5,379 nucleotides of DNA from Photorhabdus cinerea (GTDB lineage: Bacteria > Pseudomonadota > Gammaproteobacteria > Enterobacterales > Enterobacteriaceae): positions 1 through 5,379 of the forward strand of contig NZ_PUJW01000062.1 in NCBI RefSeq assembly GCF_011189575.1, read 5' to 3'. Positions 1 through 5,242 of the stretch are shown piece by piece; position 1 is the stretch's first letter, and every line of letters starts with the position of its first letter. The translations under genes were made by a program, and so were the position numbers. The notes beneath the pieces are model-generated. The model was not told the origin of the DNA. It saw only the letters and a program-made list of their open reading frames with translations, and ran no database searches.

Positions 1-1
1 A

Positions 2-94
2 GATTACATCTGGCGTAATAATCTTAAGTTAGGAGCTGGAAAATACCGTCCGTTACGATCAGTTGATATCAATCTGTACAAAAAACAGGCTTAG
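2..94 (+). CDS. tnpA: Tn3-family transposase TnpA, C-terminal fragment (cut by window edge)
   Basis: The last 30 codons of a Tn3-family transposase, open at the 5' side and ending at TAG 92-94. The translation begins DYIWRNNLKLGAGKYRPLR, the usual tail of Tn3-family DDE transposases (family C-terminus GDYxWR...KxRPLR). TnpA of this family is about 1000 residues and performs replicative transposition by binding the 38-bp ends. The catalytic residues lie outside the window. The stop codon overlaps the inner end of the terminal repeat, as is common in this family. An identical copy lies at 5286-5378 on the other strand, and a diverged copy (59 of 75 bases identical by hand count) lies at 981-1055. 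Confidence 0.85.
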   Translation, partial: DYIWRNNLKLGAGKYRPLRSVDINLYKKQA

Positions 95-610
95 CGTAGG
101 ATATTTTCCGTTTTCCAAGCGGACCCCGAGTACCACCTGCTTTTGTTCTTCATTTAATATTGGTGGGCGCCCGAAGCGTTTTCCAGCATCTCGTGCTCTT
201 GCTATTCCTGAATAGGTACGCTCAAGCAAAAGATCACGTTCAAATTCAGCAACAGCTGAAATCACCTGCATCGTCATTTTTCCAGCGGGGCTAGTCAAAT
301 CAACGCCTCCCAACGCCAGACAATGTACCCGAATGCCTGATGCGGCCAGTTGATCCACGGTTTTCCTGATATCTATCGCATTACGTCCAAGACGATCCAG
401 TTTTGTGACAATCAGTACATCGCCATTTTCCATGCGATCAAGCAACCGGGTGAAACCGGGTCGTTCACTGGCAGTAACTGATCCGCTGATATGTTCTTCT
501 ATCAGTCTCTGAGATCTAACGCTAAAACCGGCGGCTTCAATTTCTCGGCGCTGATTTTCGGTGGTCTGTTCCAGAGTGGAGACCCGACAATAGGCAAAAA
601 CTCGTGACAT
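59..610 (-). CDS. tnpR: Serine resolvase TnpR, C-terminal DNA-binding domain replaced by transposon-derived tail
   Basis: Small serine recombinase of the resolvase/invertase family, which resolves transposition cointegrates at res. The catalytic domain is complete: YCRVST with Ser11 as the expected nucleophile and Arg9 beside it, then LDRLGRN at 71-77 (Arg73 and Arg76 correspond to gamma-delta Arg68 and Arg71), then the long E helix around 117-138. GRPP at 147-150 marks the linker to the helix-turn-helix. Native sequence ends at residue 161 (base 128). Residues 162-183 are read through the terminal repeat of the inserted transposon, so most of the helix-turn-helix is lost. The chimera happens to have the normal family length (183), so an automatic annotation may call it intact. 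Without the domain, res binding is probably lost. The ATG at 608-610 has only a weak upstream AGAAGA. It is divergent from the tnpA remnant at 771, as in Tn3. Confidence 0.88.
   Translation of the reverse strand: MSRVFAYCRVSTLEQTTENQRREIEAAGFSVRSQRLIEEHISGSVTASERPGFTRLLDRMENGDVLIVTKLDRLGRNAIDIRKTVDQLAASGIRVHCLALGGVDLTSPAGKMTMQVISAVAEFERDLLLERTYSGIARARDAGKRFGRPPILNEEQKQVVLGVRLENGKYPTLSLFFVQIDIN
90..127 (-). mobile_element. 38-bp Tn3-family terminal inverted repeat, left
   Basis: Read on the minus strand it starts GGGGTCCGCTTGGAAAACGG and ends ACGCTAAG. Tn3-family ends are 38 bp and share GGGG at the tip, a GAAAACGGAAAAT-type core and an ACGCTAAG inner end. The Tn21 subgroup, as remembered, is the closest match. 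The tip at 127 abuts the broken tnpR codon at 128-130. The five flanking bases (tactc on the minus strand) should match those at the other end of the same element, which is not in the window. Confidence 0.9.
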
Positions 611-622
611 AATGAAATCTTC

Positions 623-725
623 TGTACGAAATAGGTGTACGTATTATAATGCATATCCGAAATAAGTTTCACTGACTTTCGTACATGCTTGTTAGGTAGT
701 GTACGAAACCGGTCGGTTTCGGTCA
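623..725. promoter_or_regulatory. Putative res site and divergent tnpR/tnpA promoter region
   Basis: This lies between the divergent tnpR and tnpA remnants, where Tn3-type elements carry res. TGTACGAAA occurs at 623-631 and 700-708, with its reverse complement TTTCGTACA at 677-685. The pair 677-685/700-708 forms a perfect 9+9 inverted repeat spanning 32 bp, close to a resolvase subsite II in size. The stretch 633-660 is 28 bp long, centred on TTATAA (644-649), and has partly matching arms, which suits a subsite I crossover site. A third inverted repeat GAAACC/GGTTTC lies at 705-720. The order (subsite I next to tnpR) differs from Tn3, so subsite names are tentative. Confidence 0.55.
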
Positions 726-755
726 TAGTAAATAAATAACGCATTGAAACTATAC

Positions 756-761
756 GGGAGG
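756..761 (+). promoter_or_regulatory. Strong ribosome binding site of tnpA remnant
   Basis: GGGAGG lies 9 bases before ATG 771-773. It fixes the ancestral tnpA start there rather than at the internal ATG 852, which lies downstream of the amber codon. Confidence 0.7.
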
Positions 762-770
762 TAAGCATTT

Positions 771-1058
771 ATGCCACGAAGACAGATACTGAGTAGCGAA
801 GAATAGGAACGCTTACTGGTTATTCCGGACGATGAAATTATTCTGACCAGAATGTGTTTTTTGAATGAGCATGATATTGCGCTCATTAATAAACACCGAC
901 GGCCAGCAAATCGCCTGGGCTTCGCTGTATTACTTTGTTATCTGCGTGGCCCCGGGTTTCTTCCGGACAAAAACAGTGGAGATTATGTCTGGCGTAATAA
1001 CTTTAAGCTGGGGTCAGGAAAATACCGCCCATTACGTGCAGTTGATACTACTCTGTAA
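771..1058 (+). pseudogene. tnpA: Tn3-family TnpA remnant: N- and C-terminus joined in frame, plus amber codon 12
   Basis: From ATG 771 (good Shine-Dalgarno) the frame gives 95 codons with one internal stop, TAG at 804-806 (codon 12). Codons 13-68 match the N-terminal DUF4158-type region of Tn3 transposases, including NEHDIALINKHR and ANRLGFAVLLCYLR. From codon 69 the frame jumps to the C-terminal tail GDYVWRNNFKLGSGKYRPLR and the stop TAA 1056-1058. About 900 residues, including the whole DDE catalytic region, are missing, yet the frame is kept across the junction near 970-980. The fragment from ATG 852 (68 codons) is what a gene finder would call. The tail differs from the copies at the window ends in 6 of 25 residues, so it belongs to a related but distinct transposon. 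It is not a working transposase. Confidence 0.85.
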
Positions 1059-1063
1059 AAAAC

Positions 1064-1101
1064 GCCTATGTTACCTAATCTGTTCTTAAGGCGACAGAAC
1101 C
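1064..1101 (+). mobile_element. Possible decayed terminal repeat of the older Tn3-family element
   Basis: This is where a 38-bp terminal repeat should follow the tnpA tail. Read on the minus strand the stretch begins GGTTCTGTCGCCTTAAGAAC and ends CATAGG. It keeps the AAGAAC-like core and a vague inner end but lacks the GGGG tip and does not match the intact repeat at 90-127 closely. The call rests mainly on position. Confidence 0.3.
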
Positions 1102-1398
1102 GTGTTTAATGAGAAACCGGTTCCATCCGTTATCAATCTGGAAGAGGTGCTTTGCGGATCTGGGAATGTTCATGCGCGAGATTATAATGAGTTAAAGTTG
1201 CTGAGAAAAGTTACATACTAACAGCGTCTTAGCTCCCGCCGCAGGCGGGCTACTGTTCTCGAGGCATTCAGATAAGCATTCGAAGGGGTGAGTATACCCA
1301 TTATTTACGATGCTGACATTGGTCACAAACGACCACAGCTGTCGCTGGTGAATGGCTCACTTTGTGAACCCCAATTAAATTTTGTTGGGCAATTTTAA
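1102..1398 (+). pseudogene. Decayed reading frame; C-terminal part resembles S66 (LdcA/MccF-type) carboxypeptidase
   Basis: A single frame runs from GTG 1102 to TAA 1396-1398, broken by TAA at 1219-1221 and TAA at 1273-1275. The last segment reads AFEGVSIPIIYDADIGH and then PQLSLVNGSL. From memory this resembles the C-terminal strand of S66 serine LD-carboxypeptidases (PxxYDxDIGHxPPQLTLxNG), which cut the L,D bond of murein tetrapeptides or inactivate microcin C. Upstream of the second stop, TVLEAFR continues in the same frame, so a Lys codon may have become TAA. The first 39 codons (VFNEKPVPSV...) are not recognised and may be unrelated. The catalytic Ser and Glu would lie upstream and are absent. 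This is a non-functional relic at most. Other than this and the hairpin at 1235-1249, nothing was seen between 1059 and 1469. Confidence 0.5.
1235..1249. repeat. GC-rich hairpin CCCGCC-GCA-GGCGGG
   Basis: A perfect 6+6 stem with a 3-base loop, followed by CTACTG. No T-run follows, so it is a poor intrinsic terminator on either strand. The 12 bases GGCGGGCTACTG at 1244-1255 recur at 2735-2746, before the tnpB element, again on the 3' arm of a hairpin. This hints at a leftover IS200/IS605-type end, but the match is short. Confidence 0.5.
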
Positions 1399-1469
1399 CA
1401 CAACATCGTTGACAAGAGCCCGATGAATTCGAGCTTATTCTGGATGTTAATTTATATTTTACCAACCTT

Positions 1470-1862
1470 TTATCTACGGCTACCTAAGTCACTATCTTCT
1501 TGAGAGCCCGATATCATCCGTGTCACTTCCTCACAGCGGATAATTTTATCATTTGAGAGCGTGAATTTAGCAAAAACTTCAAATTTGCTTTCACCTCCAT
1601 CATGTTTGGTTGCGTTTATTATATGGTGAGAGAAAACAATATTTTCTTCAGAAACAATATTTATGATTGACAAATCCAATCTGGAAACGTGCTTTTTCAG
1701 CACATCTATATGCTGGACAAATCCCATGAAATCCAGGTGCTCTCCGTTGACGAATTGTTCGTATTCCTTTTCGAAGTACAAAGCAATCCTCTGAACATCA
1801 TGTGGACGATTGCTTAACATCTCTTCTAATGCATAACTTACTGTATGTGTATTGTTTTTCAT
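1470..1862 (-). CDS. SnoaL/NTF2-like small protein, function unknown
   Basis: 130 residues with no signal peptide or membrane segment, so probably cytoplasmic. The pattern is that of the NTF2-like (SnoaL) fold: an N-terminal helical part (about 17-60, with a YFEKEYEQFVNGEHLDF segment), then antiparallel strands including IVFSHHIINATKHDGG, FEVFAKFTL and IIRCEEVTRMISG, and a short charged tail. Family members are small cone-shaped dimers used as enzymes (isomerases, hydratases, cyclases) or ligand binders, and the sequence alone does not decide the substrate. The ATG at 1860-1862 has a strong Shine-Dalgarno, AGGAGG, at 1868-1873 on the minus strand, 5 bases upstream. The gene is divergent from the AraC regulator at 1950, which is the most likely controller of it. 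It appears complete. Confidence 0.75.
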   Translation of the reverse strand: MKNNTHTVSYALEEMLSNRPHDVQRIALYFEKEYEQFVNGEHLDFMGFVQHIDVLKKHVSRLDLSIINIVSEENIVFSHHIINATKHDGGESKFEVFAKFTLSNDKIIRCEEVTRMISGSQEDSDLGSRR

Positions 1863-1949
1863 TTGTGCCTCCTATGTGAGAAAAGTATACAATAGAATCA
1901 TTTTGGCTTAATATCCCTATATAGACATATTATACTGGTAATCAGATAA
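1863..1949. promoter_or_regulatory. Divergent promoter region between NTF2-like gene and araC-type gene
   Basis: 87 AT-rich bases separate two divergent start codons. Plus strand: TTAATA (1908-1913), 17 bases, then TATACT (1931-1936) is a plausible sigma-70 pair for the regulator. Minus strand: TGTATACT (bases 1884-1891) gives an extended -10 close to the NTF2-like gene, and a perfect TATAAT sits at 1929-1934. AGGAGG at 1868-1873 (minus) is the ribosome binding site. No clear AraC-type direct-repeat operator was identified. Confidence 0.45.
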
Positions 1950-2666
1950 GTGTTCCGAGTAAATAAATTTGAACACAGTAGCCACTATGACACCGCCTGG
2001 CACGAACACGACTCAGGTCAGCTTTACTTGATAACGCAAGGGATTATCATGGTTGATACTGAGAATGCTCAATGGTCCGTTACAGCGGGAACGTTAGGCT
2101 GGTTTCCTCCGGGGCTCAAACATAAAGCATCGGTAAGAAACTCAGTTGAAGGGGTAAGTTATTATTTTTCCGCAACCGTTAGCAGACTGTTTCCTTTAAA
2201 TGAGGGTATATACAGCGCAGATCCGTTTGTTTTGAATCTTTTGGAGAGAATATCAAGACTGAGCATGCCTGATTATTCTGAAGAATATAAATCCAGCCTA
2301 TTAACCCTCCTAAGCACCGAAATCAATCATGCCCCCAGACTCGCATTAAACCTTCCGCTTCCTCATGATAAACGAGCCAGAGCTGTGGCAGATGTGTTAC
2401 TGAATAAACCAGACTGTTCTCTCACTCAGAGAGAGTTAGCGTTGAACTACGGGCTAAGTACACGTCATTTAAGTCGGTTGTATCTGCAACAAACTGGTCT
2501 CTCCTTTAGTCAATGGAGGCAGCAGTCAAAAGTAATAACATCATTACAATGGTTGATAGCCAGCATGCCAATTAGTGAGGTTGCAGATCGCAGCGGTTAC
2601 AGTAATGTGAGTGCTTATATCGAAGCGTTCAAAAAACGATTTGGTAAAACACCGGGACAATTTTAG
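1950..2666 (+). CDS. AraC-family transcriptional regulator with cupin sensor domain
   Basis: 238 residues, cytoplasmic DNA-binding regulator. The N-terminal half (about 10-75) is an AraC-type cupin, with HEHDSGQLYLITQG and then AGTLGWFPPGLKH, and is expected to bind a small ligand. The C-terminal half has the two AraC helix-turn-helices: about 157-182 (TQRELALNYGLSTRHLSRL) and about 206-231 (ISEVADRSGYSNVSAYIEAF), ending with the signature FKKRFGKTPGQF. The start is GTG 1950-1952. An in-frame TAA lies directly upstream (1947-1949) and the first downstream ATG would cut into the cupin, so GTG is the best choice, although the ribosome binding site is weak. The layout, a regulator divergent from one small target gene, suggests it responds to a substrate or product linked to the NTF2-like protein (inference). 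The stop lies just before the IS left end, so the last few residues may have been trimmed by the insertion. Confidence 0.88.
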   Translation: MFRVNKFEHSSHYDTAWHEHDSGQLYLITQGIIMVDTENAQWSVTAGTLGWFPPGLKHKASVRNSVEGVSYYFSATVSRLFPLNEGIYSADPFVLNLLERISRLSMPDYSEEYKSSLLTLLSTEINHAPRLALNLPLPHDKRARAVADVLLNKPDCSLTQRELALNYGLSTRHLSRLYLQQTGLSFSQWRQQSKVITSLQWLIASMPISEVADRSGYSNVSAYIEAFKKRFGKTPGQF

Positions 2667-2683
2667 CAAAAACCGCCGTAAAC

Positions 2684-2746
2684 CCTTGCCCAGTGCGGGC
2701 GGGGATATAAGGCGAAAAGCCCAAAGAGCTTTAGGGCGGGCTACTG
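2684..2746 (+). mobile_element. Putative left end of IS200/IS605-type (tnpB-only) element with two hairpins
   Basis: The first hairpin has stem CCTTGCCC against GGGCGGGG with loop AGTGC (2684-2704, two G-T pairs). The second, 2720-2737, has GCCC/GGGC and AAA/TTT arms with a bulged A and a GAGC loop. IS200/IS605 elements have no terminal inverted repeats and carry subterminal, often bulged, hairpins at their ends. The position just upstream of tnpB fits. The exact left tip was not located. Confidence 0.5.
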
Positions 2747-2822
2747 CAACGTATCCTGACTGAATTGGTATCTGCCGGTAAAACAGGCTAACATGAATGC
2801 ACTTTATCAATGAGCGCTGAAT

Positions 2823-3814
2823 ATGTTAAGAGCGACCAAAGTCCGCCTTTACCCCACACCCGAACAGGTCGGGTATCTTAATGGCCAGTTCGGTGTGGTC
2901 CGTTTTGCGTACAACAAGGCGCTACACATTAAAAAGCAGGCTTACAAACGTCACGGCGTGAGTTTAAATCCGCGCAAAGACCTCAAGCCGCTCCTGGCGG
3001 TCGCGAAGAAATCCCGCAAGTACGCGTGGCTCAAGGCATATGACGCTATCGCGTTACAGCAGGCGGTGCTCAATCTGCATACCGCGTTTGATAATTTCTT
3101 CAATCCGAAGTTACGCGCCCAATTTCCCACGTTCAAACGCAAACAGGGCAGGCAATCGAGCTATCACTGTGTTGGGGTGAAAGTGCTGGAGGGTGCGGTG
3201 AAGCTCCCGAAATTGTCACCGATAAAGGCGCGCATCCACCGAGAAATTGAAGGGGAAGTGAAGAGCATTACGCTATCCCGAACCATTACGGGAAAATATT
3301 TCGCCGCTATCCTGTGTGACGATGGCAAAGAGGCACCGGAAAAGCCGGGTGTTATCCCCCGCGTCACCTTATCAACGCCACCCGTAACCTGCGTCGTAAG
3401 CAGAAATCGCTGTCCCGCAAACAACAGGGCAGCGCTAACCGCGGCAAGGCCCGATTACGTCTGGCGGCAGTCCATGAGCGGGTCGCCCATGCCCGCGCTA
3501 TCGGGGATGCGGGCTGGCATGGTTTCATCAAGAAACTGGAATACAAAGCTGCAGCGGCGGGCGTCCATCTGGTCAAACTGGATCAGTGGTTCGCCAGTTC
3601 GAAAACTTGCCATTGCTGCGGTCACAAAATGCCGGAAATGCCGCTGCGTAAGCGGAGCTGGCAATGCCCTTGCTGTGGTGTTGAACATGACCGCGATATC
3701 AATGCGGCGCTCAACATCCAGCGCAAGGGCATACAGGAATTACAGGCGGCGGGACTCGTCGTTTCTGCCCACGGAGGCCAGCGTAAATCCGTCATAAAGA
3801 CGGTGGCGGCCTGA
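2823..3814 (+). pseudogene. tnpB: TnpB (OrfB, IS605 family) with two internal deletions and a frameshift
   Basis: It starts with the canonical MLRATKVRLYPTPEQ, and ATG 2823 suits the family although the ribosome binding site is weak. Residues 1-178 are the helical N-terminal and beta-barrel part, with YNKALHIKKQAY, FPTFKRKQGRQ and KSITLSRTITGKYFAAILCDD. At about 3354-3362 the frame shifts. The true continuation lies two bases out of phase, from HLINATRNLRRKQKSLSRKQ (3365 on), so the segment holding the RuvC-I Asp (family motif GIDxGL) is missing. A second, in-frame deletion at about 3495-3500 joins AHAR to AIGDAGWHGF and removes the RuvC-II Glu segment. The zinc ribbon (CHCC and CPCC) and the RuvC-III Asp in DRDINAAL remain, ending at TGA 3812-3814. 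The frame opened at 2823 otherwise runs out of phase to 3797. TnpB is an RNA-guided DNA nuclease; with two of three catalytic acidic residues lost, this copy cannot cut. Confidence 0.88.
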
Positions 3815-3925
3815 GAAGTGGGAAGCCTCGGGCGGGGAGCAGTCACGACAACAGAAGTAACAGCGTTTAAGCCCGATTTAATTTCGGGCTATGCTGGTTG
3901 CTACTTAGGGGTTTGGGGAGCAACG
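3815..3925 (+). mobile_element. Putative right end / omega-RNA region of the tnpB element
   Basis: GC-rich, structured sequence follows tnpB (GGGCGGGGAGCAGTCACG at about 3831-3848). Then a perfect 7+7 hairpin AGCCCGA/TCGGGCT with a 7-base loop lies at 3870-3890, and GTTGCT/AGCAAC pair at 3897-3902 and 3919-3924. In TnpB systems the guide RNA is made from the 3' end of tnpB and the right end, with the guide lying just outside the element. Location and hairpins fit, but the right tip and guide start cannot be fixed from one copy. No T-run follows the hairpin, so an intrinsic terminator is less likely. Confidence 0.4.
3870..3890. repeat. Perfect 7+7 hairpin downstream of tnpB
   Basis: AGCCCGA (3870-3876), loop TTTAATT, TCGGGCT (3884-3890). 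It is followed by ATGCTGG rather than a T-run. It is best read as an IS right-end or guide-RNA hairpin. Confidence 0.7.
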
Positions 3926-4103
3926 GAACAGTAAACGCCTTTAAGTGGTCATTTTGAGTAGCCAAAAATCAACCAGCCAATTTACATCGCAGATTGTCAT
4001 TTTTAGCCACCTCGTTTAAGATAGCCAAATTGACTATACCCAAATTGTCCACTCATCAGTCACACAATATGTTTATAAAATGCAAAAAAATGTACATGTT
4101 GTA
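3926..4103. other. Gene-free stretch upstream of fic with short imperfect direct repeats
   Basis: No reading frame was recognised. GTCATTTT followed within a few bases by TAGCCA occurs twice: 3948-3955 with 3959-3964, and 3996-4003 with 4004-4009, so the GTCATTTT starts are 48 bases apart. TAGCCAAA occurs at 3959-3966 and 4022-4029. CCAAATTG occurs at 4025-4032 and 4040-4047, a 15-base period. These may be binding sites for a regulator of fic or remains of an older element end. The stretch is AT-rich compared with both neighbours. Confidence 0.5.
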
Positions 4104-4138
4104 TTGATATGTCGATGCAGTAGACACATACTGTCTAT
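4104..4138 (+). promoter_or_regulatory. Promoter of fic (predicted leaderless) with overlapping palindromic operator
   Basis: TTGATA (4104-4109, 5 of 6 to the -35 consensus), exactly 17 bases, then CATACT (4127-4132, 4 of 6 to the -10 consensus). A start point 6-7 bases later falls on or next to the ATG at 4139. No Shine-Dalgarno precedes that ATG, which agrees with a leaderless message. A perfect palindrome TAGACA-N5-TGTCTA (4121-4137) covers the -10 box, the usual place for a repressor operator. ATATGTCGAT is repeated at 4107-4116 and 4137-4146, across the -35 box and across the start codon. Confidence 0.5.
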
Positions 4139-5242
4139 ATGTCGATAAAATCGGATTTTTTAAACATGCTATTTAACCCTCAAAAACCCTTTGACCTGCT
4201 CCCACTTCTTCCTCCTGACCTGGAACAGGTCGAAACGCGTGCGGTACTTAAAGCCTGCATCCCAGCCCGGGCCGCACTGGCTGAACTGAAAGCTGCTGGG
4301 CAGTTGCTCCCTGATCAGGGATTACTGGTGAATATTCTCCCGATGTTGGAAGCGAAAGATTCATCTCGTATTGAAAATATCGTGACTACCAGCGACCAGC
4401 TTTTTCAGTATGTTGACCATGCTGAACAGGCTGATCCGGCAACGAAGGAGGCTCTTCGCTATCGTACGGCGATGTATGAGGGGGTCGAATACCTGAGGAC
4501 GTATCCGCTATGTGCAACGGTTGCAATGCAAATTTGTACCAAACTGCGGGCTGTTGAAACCGATGTAAGAAAGATACCTGGCACCGTTTTGCGCGATCAG
4601 CACCTGAACATTGTATATACCCCTCCGGAAGGAGAAGAGAAGATCCGAACGTTATTGTCAAACTGGGAGCAGTTTATCAATGCACAGGACGATATTGACC
4701 CGCTAATTAAGATGGCCATTGCACATTACCAGTTTGAAAGCATCCATCCGTTCCCTGATGGCAACGGGCGCACAGGGCGCATTCTGAATATTCTGTATTT
4801 GATTCAGACTGAACTGCTTTCCCTGCCTATTTTATACCTCTCCCACTTCATTCTTGAAAACAGAAATGATTATTACACTTTGCTGCGCGGTGTGACTGAA
4901 CGCGGAGAGTGGGAAGCCTGGATTTTATACATGCTGAAGGCCGTGGCAGCCACAGCGATATGGACAACGAAAAAGATCGCAGCAGTCAGAGAACTGATTA
5001 CTTCTACCCGAAATTATGTACAGGAAAAGCTCCCCAAAATTTACACCTACGAACTGGTTAATATGCTGTTCATGCAGCCCTACTGCAGAATAGAAAACCT
5101 AGTGGATGCAGGCATTGCACAGCGGCAGACTGCATCATTGTATCTGAAGCAACTGGTGGAAATCGGGGTACTCGAAGAAGTGAGTGTCGGGCGGGGAAAA
5201 CTCTACATTAACACCCGTCTGCTGAGGGAGTTGAATGACTGA
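4139..5242 (+). CDS. fic: Fic-domain protein, class II (N-terminal inhibitory helix), predicted AMP-transferase
   Basis: 367 residues, cytoplasmic. The Fic core motif HPFPDGNGRTGR at 203-214 is complete, with His203 as the general base, Asp207 for metal, and the GNGRTGR phosphate loop. SSRIEN at 75-80 fits the inhibitory [S/T]xxxE[G/N] motif; Glu79 would block ATP binding, and its place before the Fic core makes this class II. The flap VYTPPEGEEKI (159-169) precedes the core. The N-terminus (PFDLLPLLPPDLEQ, then TRAVLKACIPARAALAELKAAG) is the Fic_N region. The C-terminal 70 residues form a winged-helix-like domain. Length and order match the Shewanella SoFic type. Such enzymes usually transfer AMP to a Tyr, Ser or Thr on a target protein; the target here is unknown and no antitoxin gene is adjacent. 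ATG 4139 was chosen; Met10 (4166) is possible, and neither has a Shine-Dalgarno. The stop TGA 5240-5242 overlaps a following ATG. All key residues are present, so it looks functional. Confidence 0.92.
   Translation: MSIKSDFLNMLFNPQKPFDLLPLLPPDLEQVETRAVLKACIPARAALAELKAAGQLLPDQGLLVNILPMLEAKDSSRIENIVTTSDQLFQYVDHAEQADPATKEALRYRTAMYEGVEYLRTYPLCATVAMQICTKLRAVETDVRKIPGTVLRDQHLNIVYTPPEGEEKIRTLLSNWEQFINAQDDIDPLIKMAIAHYQFESIHPFPDGNGRTGRILNILYLIQTELLSLPILYLSHFILENRNDYYTLLRGVTERGEWEAWILYMLKAVAATAIWTTKKIAAVRELITSTRNYVQEKLPKIYTYELVNMLFMQPYCRIENLVDAGIAQRQTASLYLKQLVEIGVLEEVSVGRGKLYINTRLLRELND

Larger units (their letters stand above)
1..127. repeat. 127-bp perfect inverted repeat, left copy (Tn3-family transposon end)
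   Basis: This block is the exact reverse complement of 5253-5379, and the match stops at 127/128 (G at 128 against A at 5252). It contains the 3' end of a Tn3-family tnpA and the transposon's 38-bp terminal repeat. The repeat reaches the window edge and may continue beyond it. The inner boundary is biological, because it coincides with the GGGG tip of the terminal repeat. The outer boundary may be set by assembly (k-mer of 127). Confidence 0.97.

Noticed and set aside
502..768. Minus-strand frame overlapping tnpR and the res region.
   Set aside because: It lies out of frame over the conserved tnpR start and shows no recognisable protein pattern.
1381..1405. TGTTG...CAACA hairpin as terminator of the NTF2-like gene.
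   Set aside because: A five-base stem with a 13-base loop and no suitable T-run on the minus strand.
2544..2810. Minus-strand frame across the end of the AraC gene and the IS left end.
   Set aside because: It is a shadow of conserved AraC helix-turn-helix coding and IS hairpins, with no own evidence.
3356..3797. The long frame from 2823 continuing to 3797 as a single 324-residue protein.
   Set aside because: After about residue 178 it resembles no TnpB, while the other frame carries the family's conserved zinc ribbon. It is a frameshift artefact.
3164..3846. Several minus-strand frames within tnpB.
   Set aside because: They overlap conserved TnpB coding in GC-rich DNA, where long antisense frames are expected.
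3948..4047. CRISPR-like array.
   Set aside because: The repeats are only 8-15 bases, imperfect and irregularly spaced.
4386..4661. Minus-strand frame inside fic, considered as an antisense antitoxin.
   Set aside because: It has no antitoxin features, and Fic already carries its own inhibitory motif at residues 75-80.
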